Assembly (NCBI RefSeq): GCF_001306915.1
Contig: NZ_LJTC01000018.1
Span: 1-64,000 of the forward strand
From: Pseudoalteromonas lipolytica
GTDB taxonomy: Bacteria; Pseudomonadota; Gammaproteobacteria; Enterobacterales; Alteromonadaceae
Length of the DNA: 64,000 nt
Reading direction: 5' to 3'
Part shown: positions 23,572-30,954 of the stretch, piece after piece
Position numbering within the stretch: the first letter of the stretch is position 1
Layout: each line of letters starts with the position of its first letter
Program-made: the position numbers and the translations under genes
The notes under the pieces: model-generated
What the model saw: only the letters and a program-made list of their open reading frames with translations
Databases searched by the model: none
What the model was told of the DNA's origin: nothing

Positions 23572-25458
23572 TTAACCACCCATCGACATATCAAGGATTG
23601 GCGCTAGAACATTGCCATCGCGTCCTAATCGAGTGTGATAAACCTGTCTGTAAGCAAACACGTTTTTAACGTAGTTTCGTGTTTCTGTGTAAGGAATTAA
23701 CTCAATCCACAGCTCTGCTGGCATAGCTTGCTCTGGGATCCAACGTTTAATACGATGGTAGCCCGCATTATAAGAAGCCGTTGCTAGGATTTCGTTGCCA
23801 TGATTTTTCTTTTTCAAATACTGCAAATACTCACTACCAAGACGAATATTAGTACGAGGCTGATATAACTGTTTTCGTGATACCGAGCTCTTATTCATGT
23901 ATTTAGCAGTGCTTGGCAACAACTGCATTAAACCATGGGCATTGGCATGAGAACGCGCATCCGGTGCAAAAGAGCTTTCACGGCGTGAAATTGCAATGCT
24001 CCAAGCGACATCAATATGGCTACGACTACTATAAGTGGCAAACACATTCTTAAATGCAAATGGGAAACGTAAGTCGACATAGTCCCACTCTTTTATTTGC
24101 GCTAAGGTGTAGATGGTACTGTCATACCAATCAAGTTCAGCAGCAAGCAAAGACGCAGCGAGCTTTTCTTCTTTGGTTGATGTATCCGTTAAATAATTCC
24201 ATTCACGACGCGCAGAAGTAAAACGCTCAAGCTCATACAAAGCGCGAGCGCGCTTAAAGCCAGGGGCATTGGCCACCTCAAGCTTTAACTTGTTACTTAT
24301 ATTAATTTCTTTATTATTTAAGCTAACCGGAACACCTAAGCGTGCAGACGCTAAAAAGCCGTAATAGTCACGCTCTTTAGCCACTGTTTGCCAAATCTCA
24401 CGAGCACGTTCGACTTCACCACGTTGATTTAAGCTATACGCCAGCCAATATTGCTGACCAAGGCTCAAGTTTTCTTTACCTGTGAAAAACGCCACTATGC
24501 CAGACCAATCTTGCCTCTCTAGCATATTACCAAGTTGCCATTGCATTAACTTTTGAGTTTGGCGTTCTTTAGGCACCTTATTTAACCAAAAGCGTGCTTG
24601 TTGATGACCGCTTGAGGCAAGCGATAACGCAAAGCTGTAGTAAACGTCTGCTTTTTGCTCGTCAGTGTAATTAAACATGGTTTCGAGTTTTTCCCATGCA
24701 CGTAATGCAAGGTCTTTATCTCGCCATACTAAGCGCTTCACACCATAAATCGCGATTTGCCCTTCTTTAGCAGACTTTTTCTTATAACGATAAAGACCCG
24801 CCGAAGCACTTGGGTCTTTGCGTACCTTTAAATATAAATCAGCTAAATATTGATCAGCACGAGGCAATAATGTTTTTAAATATGGAATTAAACTCGATGA
24901 GCCTCCTTCGGCAGCTAAGCTAATACGCTGCCAAACTCGCTCTTCGGTCTGGTAGCCTTTTTTCTTCCAAAGTGAGAACAACTCATCACATTCTTTTGGC
25001 TGAGATTTTCCTACCACCCATAAATCTGTTACTTGGTTCATGATGGCTTTTTCAGGGGCACCTAAGTCCAATTGAAAACTTAAATAAGGACAAGTTAATT
25101 CGTTATTGCTTGTTTCGCGGTAGTTACGAATATAAGCCGCTTTTTTATTATACTTTTTTAAATAATTAAGCCATGCCTTACGCACAGGCCACTCTAATGG
25201 CGTGTTTTGGTAAACATTGAGGTAGTCCTCGATTTCGGTCTGGTGTTTAAGGCTTGGGTTTCGTTGCCAATAAGCCTTTTCGACATAAGGTTTCAATGGG
25301 TGATCAAGCCCATTTGCCGCCTCTTTCATGTCTTGATAATCACCGTAACGCGCCTTTTTTTCTGCTTTTAAAAAAGCGTCATGTTTATCGTTGGCTTCAG
25401 CTGCAAAAAAAGGAAAAAGTAATGCGGCAGCTGTCCAACCAAGGAGTTGTTTTTTCAT
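23572..25458 (-). CDS. slt: Soluble lytic murein transglycosylase
   Basis: 628 residues from the ATG at 25456-25458 (MKKQLLGW), which gives a clean signal peptide ending FFAAEA. A long alpha-helical superhelix (U- and L-domains, about 25-450) precedes the SLT catalytic domain. The catalytic Glu is in ISRRESSFAPDARS; HGLMQLLP and ATASYNAGYHRI are further signature blocks. It cleaves peptidoglycan glycan strands to 1,6-anhydro products in the periplasm. It is divergent from fadB. Confidence 0.96.
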   Translation of the reverse strand: MKKQLLGWTAAALLFPFFAAEANDKHDAFLKAEKKARYGDYQDMKEAANGLDHPLKPYVEKAYWQRNPSLKHQTEIEDYLNVYQNTPLEWPVRKAWLNYLKKYNKKAAYIRNYRETSNNELTCPYLSFQLDLGAPEKAIMNQVTDLWVVGKSQPKECDELFSLWKKKGYQTEERVWQRISLAAEGGSSSLIPYLKTLLPRADQYLADLYLKVRKDPSASAGLYRYKKKSAKEGQIAIYGVKRLVWRDKDLALRAWEKLETMFNYTDEQKADVYYSFALSLASSGHQQARFWLNKVPKERQTQKLMQWQLGNMLERQDWSGIVAFFTGKENLSLGQQYWLAYSLNQRGEVERAREIWQTVAKERDYYGFLASARLGVPVSLNNKEINISNKLKLEVANAPGFKRARALYELERFTSARREWNYLTDTSTKEEKLAASLLAAELDWYDSTIYTLAQIKEWDYVDLRFPFAFKNVFATYSSRSHIDVAWSIAISRRESSFAPDARSHANAHGLMQLLPSTAKYMNKSSVSRKQLYQPRTNIRLGSEYLQYLKKKNHGNEILATASYNAGYHRIKRWIPEQAMPAELWIELIPYTETRNYVKNVFAYRQVYHTRLGRDGNVLAPILDMSMGG

Positions 25459-25653
25459 GATGACCTTTAACAAAAATTAAAGAATTAATAACAAAAAACT
25501 TCTGCTACACCTTAGCACCAAACCAGCTATATTTTAACCAATCGCGATAAAGCGTAGTAAATTTTTCGTTGCATTTTCATTTTAAAGCAAGCACACTGAT
25601 TGAAATGCAAACTCATCGTACCAGTCTTAGTTAATAAACTAGGGAGAATAATA

Positions 25654-27813
25654 ATGTTATATAAAAGCGATTCATTTGAAGTTGCTTTCATCAAGGACAA
25701 CATCGCCGAGTTTAAGTTCTGTGCAGACGGCTCAGTAAATAAACTTTCGCAGCAAACCTTGCAAGATTGCGCTTTAGCATTAAAAGAATTGGCAACAAAC
25801 TCAGATATCAAAGGCATGGTGTTCACCAGCGATAAAGATCATTTCATTATCGGTGCCGACATTTTCGAATTTTTACCTACCTTCACTAAGCCTCAAGAAG
25901 AACTTGTTGCATGGATCAAAAATGCAACTGACGTTTTTGATGCAATTGAAGATTTACCTTTCCCAACGCTAAGTGCTGTAAACGGCATGGCGCTTGGTGG
26001 TGGATGTGAGTGGGCACTTGCTACCGATTACCGCGTTGCTAGCTCTAACGCTAAAATTGGCCTACCTGAAGTTAAACTAGGTATTATGCCTGGTTTTGGT
26101 GGTACAGTTCGCCTTCCACGCCTTATTGGCGCTGATAATGCGATGACATGGATCACTACAGGTAAAGAAAACCGCGCCGCTGATGCCCTAAAGGTAGGTG
26201 CATTTGACGCAGTAGTTAGTGCTGACAAACTTTTAGAGTCAAGTATTGCAACACTTGAGCAAGCAATTGCTGGCAAGCTAGATTGGCAAGCAAAACGACA
26301 AGTAAAATTACAGCCACTGAAAATGAACCGTGTTGAGCAAGGTATGAGCTTTGCGATGGCGGAAGGCATGGTAATGGGTCAGACAAAAGGTCACTACCCA
26401 GCACCTGTTATGGCTGTAAAAACAATCAAAGCTGCGGCAAACTGTGAACGCGCTGAAGCAATGGCGATTGAAAACGCTAACTTTGCTAAATTAGCAGCAA
26501 CAAGCGAAGCTGCTGCGCAAACAGGTATTTTCTTAGCTGACCAATACATTAAAGGTAAAGCGAAGAAGCAAGCTAAACACAGTGAGCTTGAGATCAAACA
26601 AGCTGCTGTATTAGGTGCTGGTATTATGGGCGGTGGTATTGCATACCAGTCTGCTTATAAAGGCACACCTATTATCATGAAAGACATCAACCAAGATGCA
26701 CTTGATTTAGGTATGGGTGAAGCATCTAAGCTACTTGGCAAAAAAGTACAACGTGGCCATATGGCGATGGATAAGATGGTTGCTACCTTAGGCAAGATCA
26801 AGCCAACGCTAAACGATGCAGACTTACAAAGCGCAGACATCGTTGTTGAAGCTGTGGTTGAAAACCCTAAAGTGAAGCAAGCTGTTCTTGCGGGCCTTGA
26901 AAAAGACTTACCAGCGGGCACTATCCTAACTTCAAATACCTCAACAATTCGTATTGACGAGTTAGCATCGGCACTTGAAAAACCAGAAAACTTCTGTGGT
27001 ATGCACTTCTTTAACCCAGTGCCAAAAATGCCTTTAGTAGAAATCATTCGTGGTGAAAAAACATCAGAAGCAACAATTAATGCCGTTGTTGATTACGCAT
27101 TAAAACTTGGTAAATCACCAATCGTTGTAAACGACTGCCCTGGTTTCTTTGTAAACCGCGTACTATTCCCTTACTTTGCAGGTTTCAGCAAACTTGTTGT
27201 TGAAGGTGCTGACTTCACTAAAGTTGATAAAGTGATGGAAAATGTATTTGGTTGGCCAATGGGTCCTGCCTATCTTCTTGATGTTGTAGGTATCGATACA
27301 GCTTACCACTGTACTGGTGTAATGGCTGACGGTTTCCCTGAGCGTATGGCTCGCCAAGATAAAGACCCTGTTACTGTATTCGCAAACGAAAAACGCTTTG
27401 GTCAGAAAAATGGTGCTGGTTTCTACCAATACGCGCCAGACCGTCGTGGTCGCCTGAAAAAAGCAAAAGATGCTACAGCAACAGAGTTACTCAGTGCTAT
27501 TACTGATGCACCTAAAGACTTCGATAAACAAGAAATCATTGACCGTTGTATGATCCCGATGATCAACGAAGTACTACTTTGTTTACAAGAAGGTATCGTA
27601 GCGTCACCACAAGAAGCTGACATGGCGCTAATTTACGGCATTGGTTTCCCTCCATTTAGAGGCGGTGCATTCCGTTACTTAGATCAAACTGGTTTAGCGA
27701 ACTTTGTTGCAACAGCAGACAAATACGCTCACTTAGGTGCGATTTACCAAGTATCAGATGAAACTCGCAAGTGGGCCGAAGAAGGCCGTGTATTCTATAA
27801 GGTGGAAGGATAA
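25654..27813 (+). CDS. fadB: Fatty acid oxidation complex subunit alpha
   Basis: 719 residues from the ATG at 25654 (MLYKSDSFEV, as in E. coli FadB), with AGGGAGAAT upstream. The N-terminal half is enoyl-CoA hydratase/isomerase (GADIFEFL, NGMALGGGCEWALATDYR). The C-terminal half is 3-hydroxyacyl-CoA dehydrogenase (LGAGIMGGGIAYQSA, HFFNPVPKMPLVEI). It carries out two steps of beta-oxidation and binds FadA. fadA starts 5 bases after the stop. Confidence 0.98.
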   Translation: MLYKSDSFEVAFIKDNIAEFKFCADGSVNKLSQQTLQDCALALKELATNSDIKGMVFTSDKDHFIIGADIFEFLPTFTKPQEELVAWIKNATDVFDAIEDLPFPTLSAVNGMALGGGCEWALATDYRVASSNAKIGLPEVKLGIMPGFGGTVRLPRLIGADNAMTWITTGKENRAADALKVGAFDAVVSADKLLESSIATLEQAIAGKLDWQAKRQVKLQPLKMNRVEQGMSFAMAEGMVMGQTKGHYPAPVMAVKTIKAAANCERAEAMAIENANFAKLAATSEAAAQTGIFLADQYIKGKAKKQAKHSELEIKQAAVLGAGIMGGGIAYQSAYKGTPIIMKDINQDALDLGMGEASKLLGKKVQRGHMAMDKMVATLGKIKPTLNDADLQSADIVVEAVVENPKVKQAVLAGLEKDLPAGTILTSNTSTIRIDELASALEKPENFCGMHFFNPVPKMPLVEIIRGEKTSEATINAVVDYALKLGKSPIVVNDCPGFFVNRVLFPYFAGFSKLVVEGADFTKVDKVMENVFGWPMGPAYLLDVVGIDTAYHCTGVMADGFPERMARQDKDPVTVFANEKRFGQKNGAGFYQYAPDRRGRLKKAKDATATELLSAITDAPKDFDKQEIIDRCMIPMINEVLLCLQEGIVASPQEADMALIYGIGFPPFRGGAFRYLDQTGLANFVATADKYAHLGAIYQVSDETRKWAEEGRVFYKVEG

Positions 27814-27818
27814 GAAAC

Positions 27819-28985
27819 ATGAATAATCCAGTAATCGTAGATTGTATCCGCACACCAATGGGTCGTTCAAAGAACGGCGTATTCAAAAACAAGCGTGCGG
27901 AAGATTTAAGTGCTCACTTAATGAAAGGTTTGTTAGACCGTAACCCAGCCGTTGATCCAGCATCAATTGATGATATTTACTGGGGCTGTGTACAACAAAC
28001 TTTAGAGCAAGGTTTTAACATTGCTCGTAACGCAGCATTACTAGCCGGTATCCCTCATTCAGTACCAGCTGTTACAGTTAACCGTTTATGTGGTTCATCA
28101 ATGCAAGCATTACACGATGCAGCACGCGCTATAATGACTGGCGCTGGTGATACCTACATCATTGGTGGTGTTGAGCACATGGGTCACGTACCTATGACTC
28201 ACGGTAATGATTTTCACCCAGGTTTATCAACGTCTGTAGCACAAGCTGCTGGCGTAATGGGTTTAACTGCAGAATACCTTGCTACGCTACACGGCATTAG
28301 CCGCGAGCAACAAGACGAATTTGCTTACCGTTCACACCAACGTGCACACGCGGCAACTGTTGAAGGTCGTTTCCGTCGTGAAATCCTGCCAATGGAAGGT
28401 CACGATGCAGATGGTTCTTTAATCTTAGTTGAAGACGATGAAGTAATCCGACCTGAGACAACTGTTGAAGGCTTATCGCAACTTCGCCCTGTATTCAATC
28501 CAGCATCAGGTAGCGTAACCGCAGGTACTTCTTCTGCACTTTCTGACGGCGCATCAGCAATGCTTGTAATGAGCGAAGAGAAAGCAAAAGAACTTGGTTT
28601 ACCAATTCGTGCACGTATTAAATCAATGGCTGTTGCAGGTTGCGATCCATCAATCATGGGTTACGGCCCTGTTCCTGCATCGCAAAAAGCACTTCAACAA
28701 GCAGGTATCACTATTGACGATATCGATGTTGCAGAGCTTAACGAAGCCTTCGCAGCACAATCTCTACCAGTATTAAAAGACCTAGGTCTGATGGATGTGG
28801 TAGATGAAAAAGTTAACCTAAATGGTGGTGCAATTGCACTTGGTCACCCACTTGGTTGTTCTGGTTCACGTATTAGCACAACGCTTGTTCACCTAATGGA
28901 AGACAAGAACGCTAAATACGGCCTAGCAACTATGTGTATTGGTTTAGGCCAAGGTATTGCAACTGTATTTGAGCGCGTAGAATAA
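27819..28985 (+). CDS. fadA: 3-ketoacyl-CoA thiolase (fatty acid oxidation subunit beta)
   Basis: 388 residues. The thiolase nucleophile Cys is in VNRLCGSSMQALHDA. The other active-site motifs are GGAIALGHPLGCSG and CIGLGQGIATVFE near the C-terminus. It cleaves 3-ketoacyl-CoA to acetyl-CoA and a shortened acyl-CoA. It forms an operon with fadB and ends at a strong terminator. Confidence 0.98.
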   Translation: MNNPVIVDCIRTPMGRSKNGVFKNKRAEDLSAHLMKGLLDRNPAVDPASIDDIYWGCVQQTLEQGFNIARNAALLAGIPHSVPAVTVNRLCGSSMQALHDAARAIMTGAGDTYIIGGVEHMGHVPMTHGNDFHPGLSTSVAQAAGVMGLTAEYLATLHGISREQQDEFAYRSHQRAHAATVEGRFRREILPMEGHDADGSLILVEDDEVIRPETTVEGLSQLRPVFNPASGSVTAGTSSALSDGASAMLVMSEEKAKELGLPIRARIKSMAVAGCDPSIMGYGPVPASQKALQQAGITIDDIDVAELNEAFAAQSLPVLKDLGLMDVVDEKVNLNGGAIALGHPLGCSGSRISTTLVHLMEDKNAKYGLATMCIGLGQGIATVFERVE

Positions 28986-29012
28986 CGAGCTCACACCAAA
29001 CATCTTGGTGAT

Positions 29013-29048
29013 AAAAAGGCGCACTGACTTGCTCAGTGCGCCTTTTTT
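29013..29048 (+). terminator. Rho-independent terminator after fadBA
   Basis: 15-bp perfect stem (29013-29027 and 29033-29047) around CTTGC, ending in six T. It lies 27 bases after the fadA stop. The A-rich left flank makes it partly bidirectional. Confidence 0.93.
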
Positions 29049-29138
29049 ATTTGCTTTGCTTTCACTTATTGAAACTGGCGGCAATAGAAAGTTAAAATAG
29101 CCGCTTATTAATCGTCTCTTTCACCTAAAAGGTCAGCC

Positions 29139-29378
29139 ATGAGTTTTGATAATCCCGATCACCAATTAGATGCACTTGGCCTACGTTGTCCAGAACCTGT
29201 CATGATGGTGCGTGGTGCAGTGCGTAAAATGAAAGATGGCGAAACTTTACTTATCATCGCCGATGACCCATCAACCACCCGCGATATCCCCAGCTTTTGT
29301 ACATTTATGGATCACACACTTGTGGCTAAAGATGTAGAACAAGCACCGTATCGATACTTGGTGAAGAAAGGGTTATAA
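29139..29378 (+). CDS. tusA: Sulfur carrier/sulfurtransferase TusA
   Basis: 79 residues, usual for TusA. The active Cys is in ALGLRCPEPVMM near the N-terminus. TusA takes sulfur from IscS and passes it to the TusBCD relay for 2-thiouridine in tRNA. AAAAGGTC precedes the ATG. It is a single gene between the fadA terminator and a REP element. Confidence 0.95.
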   Translation: MSFDNPDHQLDALGLRCPEPVMMVRGAVRKMKDGETLLIIADDPSTTRDIPSFCTFMDHTLVAKDVEQAPYRYLVKKGL

Positions 29379-29385
29379 CGAGCTC

Positions 29386-29417
29386 GTAGGTTGGTTAGAG
29401 CGAAGCGAAACCCAACG
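29386..29417 (+). repeat. REP-like element 1 (upstream of RAYT gene)
   Basis: The element runs from GTAGGTTGG through GAGCGAAGCGAAA to ACCCAACG and folds as a short hairpin. It shares its core with four more copies at 30043, 30155, 30284 and 30398. It begins 8 bases after the tusA stop, a usual place for REPs. Confidence 0.75.
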
Positions 29418-29513
29418 TTATCGCAAGATGATGGCAACAAATTAAAGTTCGTGAAATTCAACTTTTAATCGAAATTAAGCTACTCTTATCATTTAACATT
29501 CAAGGATGAATGT

Positions 29514-30038
29514 ATGCGATACAGAAGAGTATTAATCCCCGGTGGCACCTATTTCTTTACTCTAGCGATTGCGCAAAGAAACTCAGCACTTTTAACTTCA
29601 AACATCACTTTGCTACGTTCAGCTTATAAAAGTGTGGCTAAGTCACATCCTTTTAAAACGCTTGCCATTGTCATTCTTCCAGATCACTTACACGCTATTT
29701 GGCAATTACCTGTTGGAGATTGTGATTATGCAAAACGGTGGCGATTAATTAAGTCTAATTTTTCTAGACAACTAAATAATTGCGAGCATAAATCGCCTAG
29801 TCGCATTCAGAAATGTGAACGAGGTATTTGGCAGAGACGGTATTGGGAGCATTATATAAAGGACGAGCAAGACCTAGTGAACCATATTAATTATATTTAC
29901 TTCAACCCTGTGAAACATAAATACGTGAATCAAGTTGAAGACTGGCCATTTTCGTCTTATAGGAAATTGAGTAAGTCATCTGCTTTTAATTTGTCAGATG
30001 ATGAGTTAGATATCGCACTTAATCTATATGAAGATTGA
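29514..30038 (+). CDS. REP-associated tyrosine transposase (RAYT, Y1_Tnp family)
   Basis: 174 residues. The family motif LPDHLHAIW carries His58 and His60 of the HUH-type metal site. The candidate nucleophile is Tyr127 in HINYIYFNPVKH. RAYT proteins are single-copy domesticated relatives of IS200/IS605 transposases that cleave and join REP hairpins. REP elements lie directly upstream (29386) and downstream (30043 onward), which supports the call. AAGGATG precedes the ATG. The reading frame is intact. Confidence 0.9.
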   Translation: MRYRRVLIPGGTYFFTLAIAQRNSALLTSNITLLRSAYKSVAKSHPFKTLAIVILPDHLHAIWQLPVGDCDYAKRWRLIKSNFSRQLNNCEHKSPSRIQKCERGIWQRRYWEHYIKDEQDLVNHINYIYFNPVKHKYVNQVEDWPFSSYRKLSKSSAFNLSDDELDIALNLYED

Positions 30039-30042
30039 TGAG

Positions 30043-30072
30043 AGGTTGGGTTGAGAGCAACGAAACCCAACT
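30043..30072 (+). repeat. REP-like element 2
   Basis: The element runs AGGTTGGGTTGAGAGCAACG then AAACCCAAC; an 8-bp stem GTTGGGTT/AACCCAAC forms. It starts 4 bases after the RAYT stop. It is the forward half of a pair with element 3. Confidence 0.75.
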
Positions 30073-30154
30073 TGATTGCTGGCAAATCCAACACTCCCGA
30101 TAGCTAATCCGTTGAAGGATTGGGTATAGTAGCTACTCTTCAAGGTTGGTGTAT

Positions 30155-30187
30155 GCGTTGGGTTTCGCTCCGCTCTACCCAACCTAC
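30155..30187 (-). repeat. REP-like element 3 (inverted)
   Basis: Reverse-orientation copy: GCGTTGGGTTTCGCTCCGCT followed by CTACCCAACCTAC. Together with element 2 it makes an inverted pair (BIME-like) with about 80 bases between. Confidence 0.75.
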
Positions 30188-30193
30188 CAGCTT

Positions 30194-30277
30194 TTACTTT
30201 CGAGTTACTGTCACTTTGGGTTGGTTACTATTACGGCAATCAAAGCTCACTACATACACGCCTTTTGCAGCGGGTTT
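30194..30277 (-). pseudogene. Duplicated 3' fragment of the lipoprotein gene
   Basis: Read on the minus strand it encodes KPAAKGVYVVSFDCRNSNQP then KVTVTRK and a stop. This equals the C-terminus of the intact gene at 30444-30893 except for Tyr to Cys in FDYRN. No start codon or upstream part is present. It arose with the 240-base tandem duplication. Confidence 0.85.
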
Positions 30278-30283
30278 GAGTAC

Positions 30284-30314
30284 GTAGGTTGGGTTGAGAG
30301 CAACGAAACCCAAC
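30284..30314 (+). repeat. REP-like element 4
   Basis: Same core as element 2 with an added GT in front (GTAGGTTGGG...), followed by the same GATTGCTGGCAAATCCAACA spacer. It opens duplication unit 2. Confidence 0.75.
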
Positions 30315-30527
30315 GTGATTGCTGGCAAATCCAACACACCCGATAGCTAATCAGTTGCAGAGCTAGATACCCTAGCTAACCTTCAAGGTGAGTGTATGCG
30401 TTGGGTTTCGCTTCGCTCTACCCAACCTACCCAGCACAGAGCTTTACTTTCGAGTTACTGTCACTTTTGGTTGATTACTATTGCGGTAATCAAAGCTCAC
30501 TACATACACGCCTTTTGCAGCGGGTTT
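30286..30527. repeat. Tandem duplication, unit 2
   Basis: The 242-base partner of 30043-30277. It overlaps the last 28 codons of the intact lipoprotein gene (stop at 30444). Differences between the units lie mostly in the spacer (about 30355-30385) and beside the inverted REP. Confidence 0.88.
30398..30431 (-). repeat. REP-like element 5 (inverted)
   Basis: Reverse-orientation copy: GCGTTGGGTTTCGCTTCGCT followed by CTACCCAACCTACC. It ends 12 bases before the lipoprotein stop codon and may stabilise the 3' end of that transcript. Confidence 0.75.
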
Positions 30528-30893
30528 AAAGCTGAAATAATTGTAGATGGTATTACAATCTGCATTGGCGGCTTGGCCTAGAACCAATGATTGCCCTGCT
30601 GGGTCCATATCACTGTAACCACAATTATAGCCTTCGCTAAAATCAGCATCCGCCACTTTGAATTCATAAACCTTACCTGGTGTTGAAAACTTAACGTCGG
30701 TTTGGAATATGCCCGGTGCAACTTGCTCTAATTGATACTGCGGCTCCGCATCCCACAAAGTAAAATCACCACGTAAATACATAGTACGGTCAAGCTCTTT
30801 ACTTGGCAGAATATCGTCAATGCTTGGCATTTGCATTTGGCTAGAACAGGCTGTTAATAAGCCTGCTAATGCTAAAGTAATTACACGTTTCAT
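30444..30893 (-). CDS. Lipoprotein with predicted carbohydrate-binding-like beta domain
   Basis: 149 residues. Lipobox LLTAC at about 12-16 predicts a lipid-anchored Cys16, with Ser at +2. The mature part begins with about 20 linker residues, then a beta-rich domain opening MYLRGDFTLWDAEPQYQL, which resembles E-set/CBM-like domains found with amylases and pullulanases. A cysteine pair (about Cys90 and Cys112) may form a disulfide. The specific function is not recognised. A 28-codon copy of its end lies downstream at 30194. Confidence 0.78.
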   Translation of the reverse strand: MKRVITLALAGLLTACSSQMQMPSIDDILPSKELDRTMYLRGDFTLWDAEPQYQLEQVAPGIFQTDVKFSTPGKVYEFKVADADFSEGYNCGYSDMDPAGQSLVLGQAANADCNTIYNYFSFKPAAKGVYVVSFDYRNSNQPKVTVTRK

Positions 30894-30911
30894 TACTGTT
30901 CCTTATGCTAC

Positions 30912-30938
30912 AAAAAAGCCAGCACTGAGCTGGCTTTT
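30912..30938 (-). terminator. Rho-independent terminator after glyS
   Basis: AAAAGCCAGC/GCTGGCTTTT stem around a 5-base loop. On the minus strand it ends in six T, 17 bases past the glyS stop. Confidence 0.9.
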
Positions 30939-30954
30939 ATTAATTGGCTACTGC

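Larger units (their letters stand above)
30043..30277. repeat. Tandem duplication, unit 1 (REP pair plus gene fragment)
   Basis: This 235-base unit is repeated with small changes at 30286-30527. Each unit holds a forward REP, a spacer (GATTGCTGGCAAATCCAACA...), an inverted REP and the last 28 codons of a lipoprotein gene read on the minus strand. Unit 2 contains the true 3' end of that gene, so unit 1 is the extra copy. Confidence 0.88.

Noticed and set aside
30146..30346. Short open frames across the REP/duplication region (also 30396-30581)
   Set aside because: They are translations of REP repeats and of the antisense of the lipoprotein gene, with no start signals.
30043..30527. CRISPR array from repeated REP units
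   Set aside because: Only a few palindromes in alternating orientation, with duplicated rather than unique spacers.
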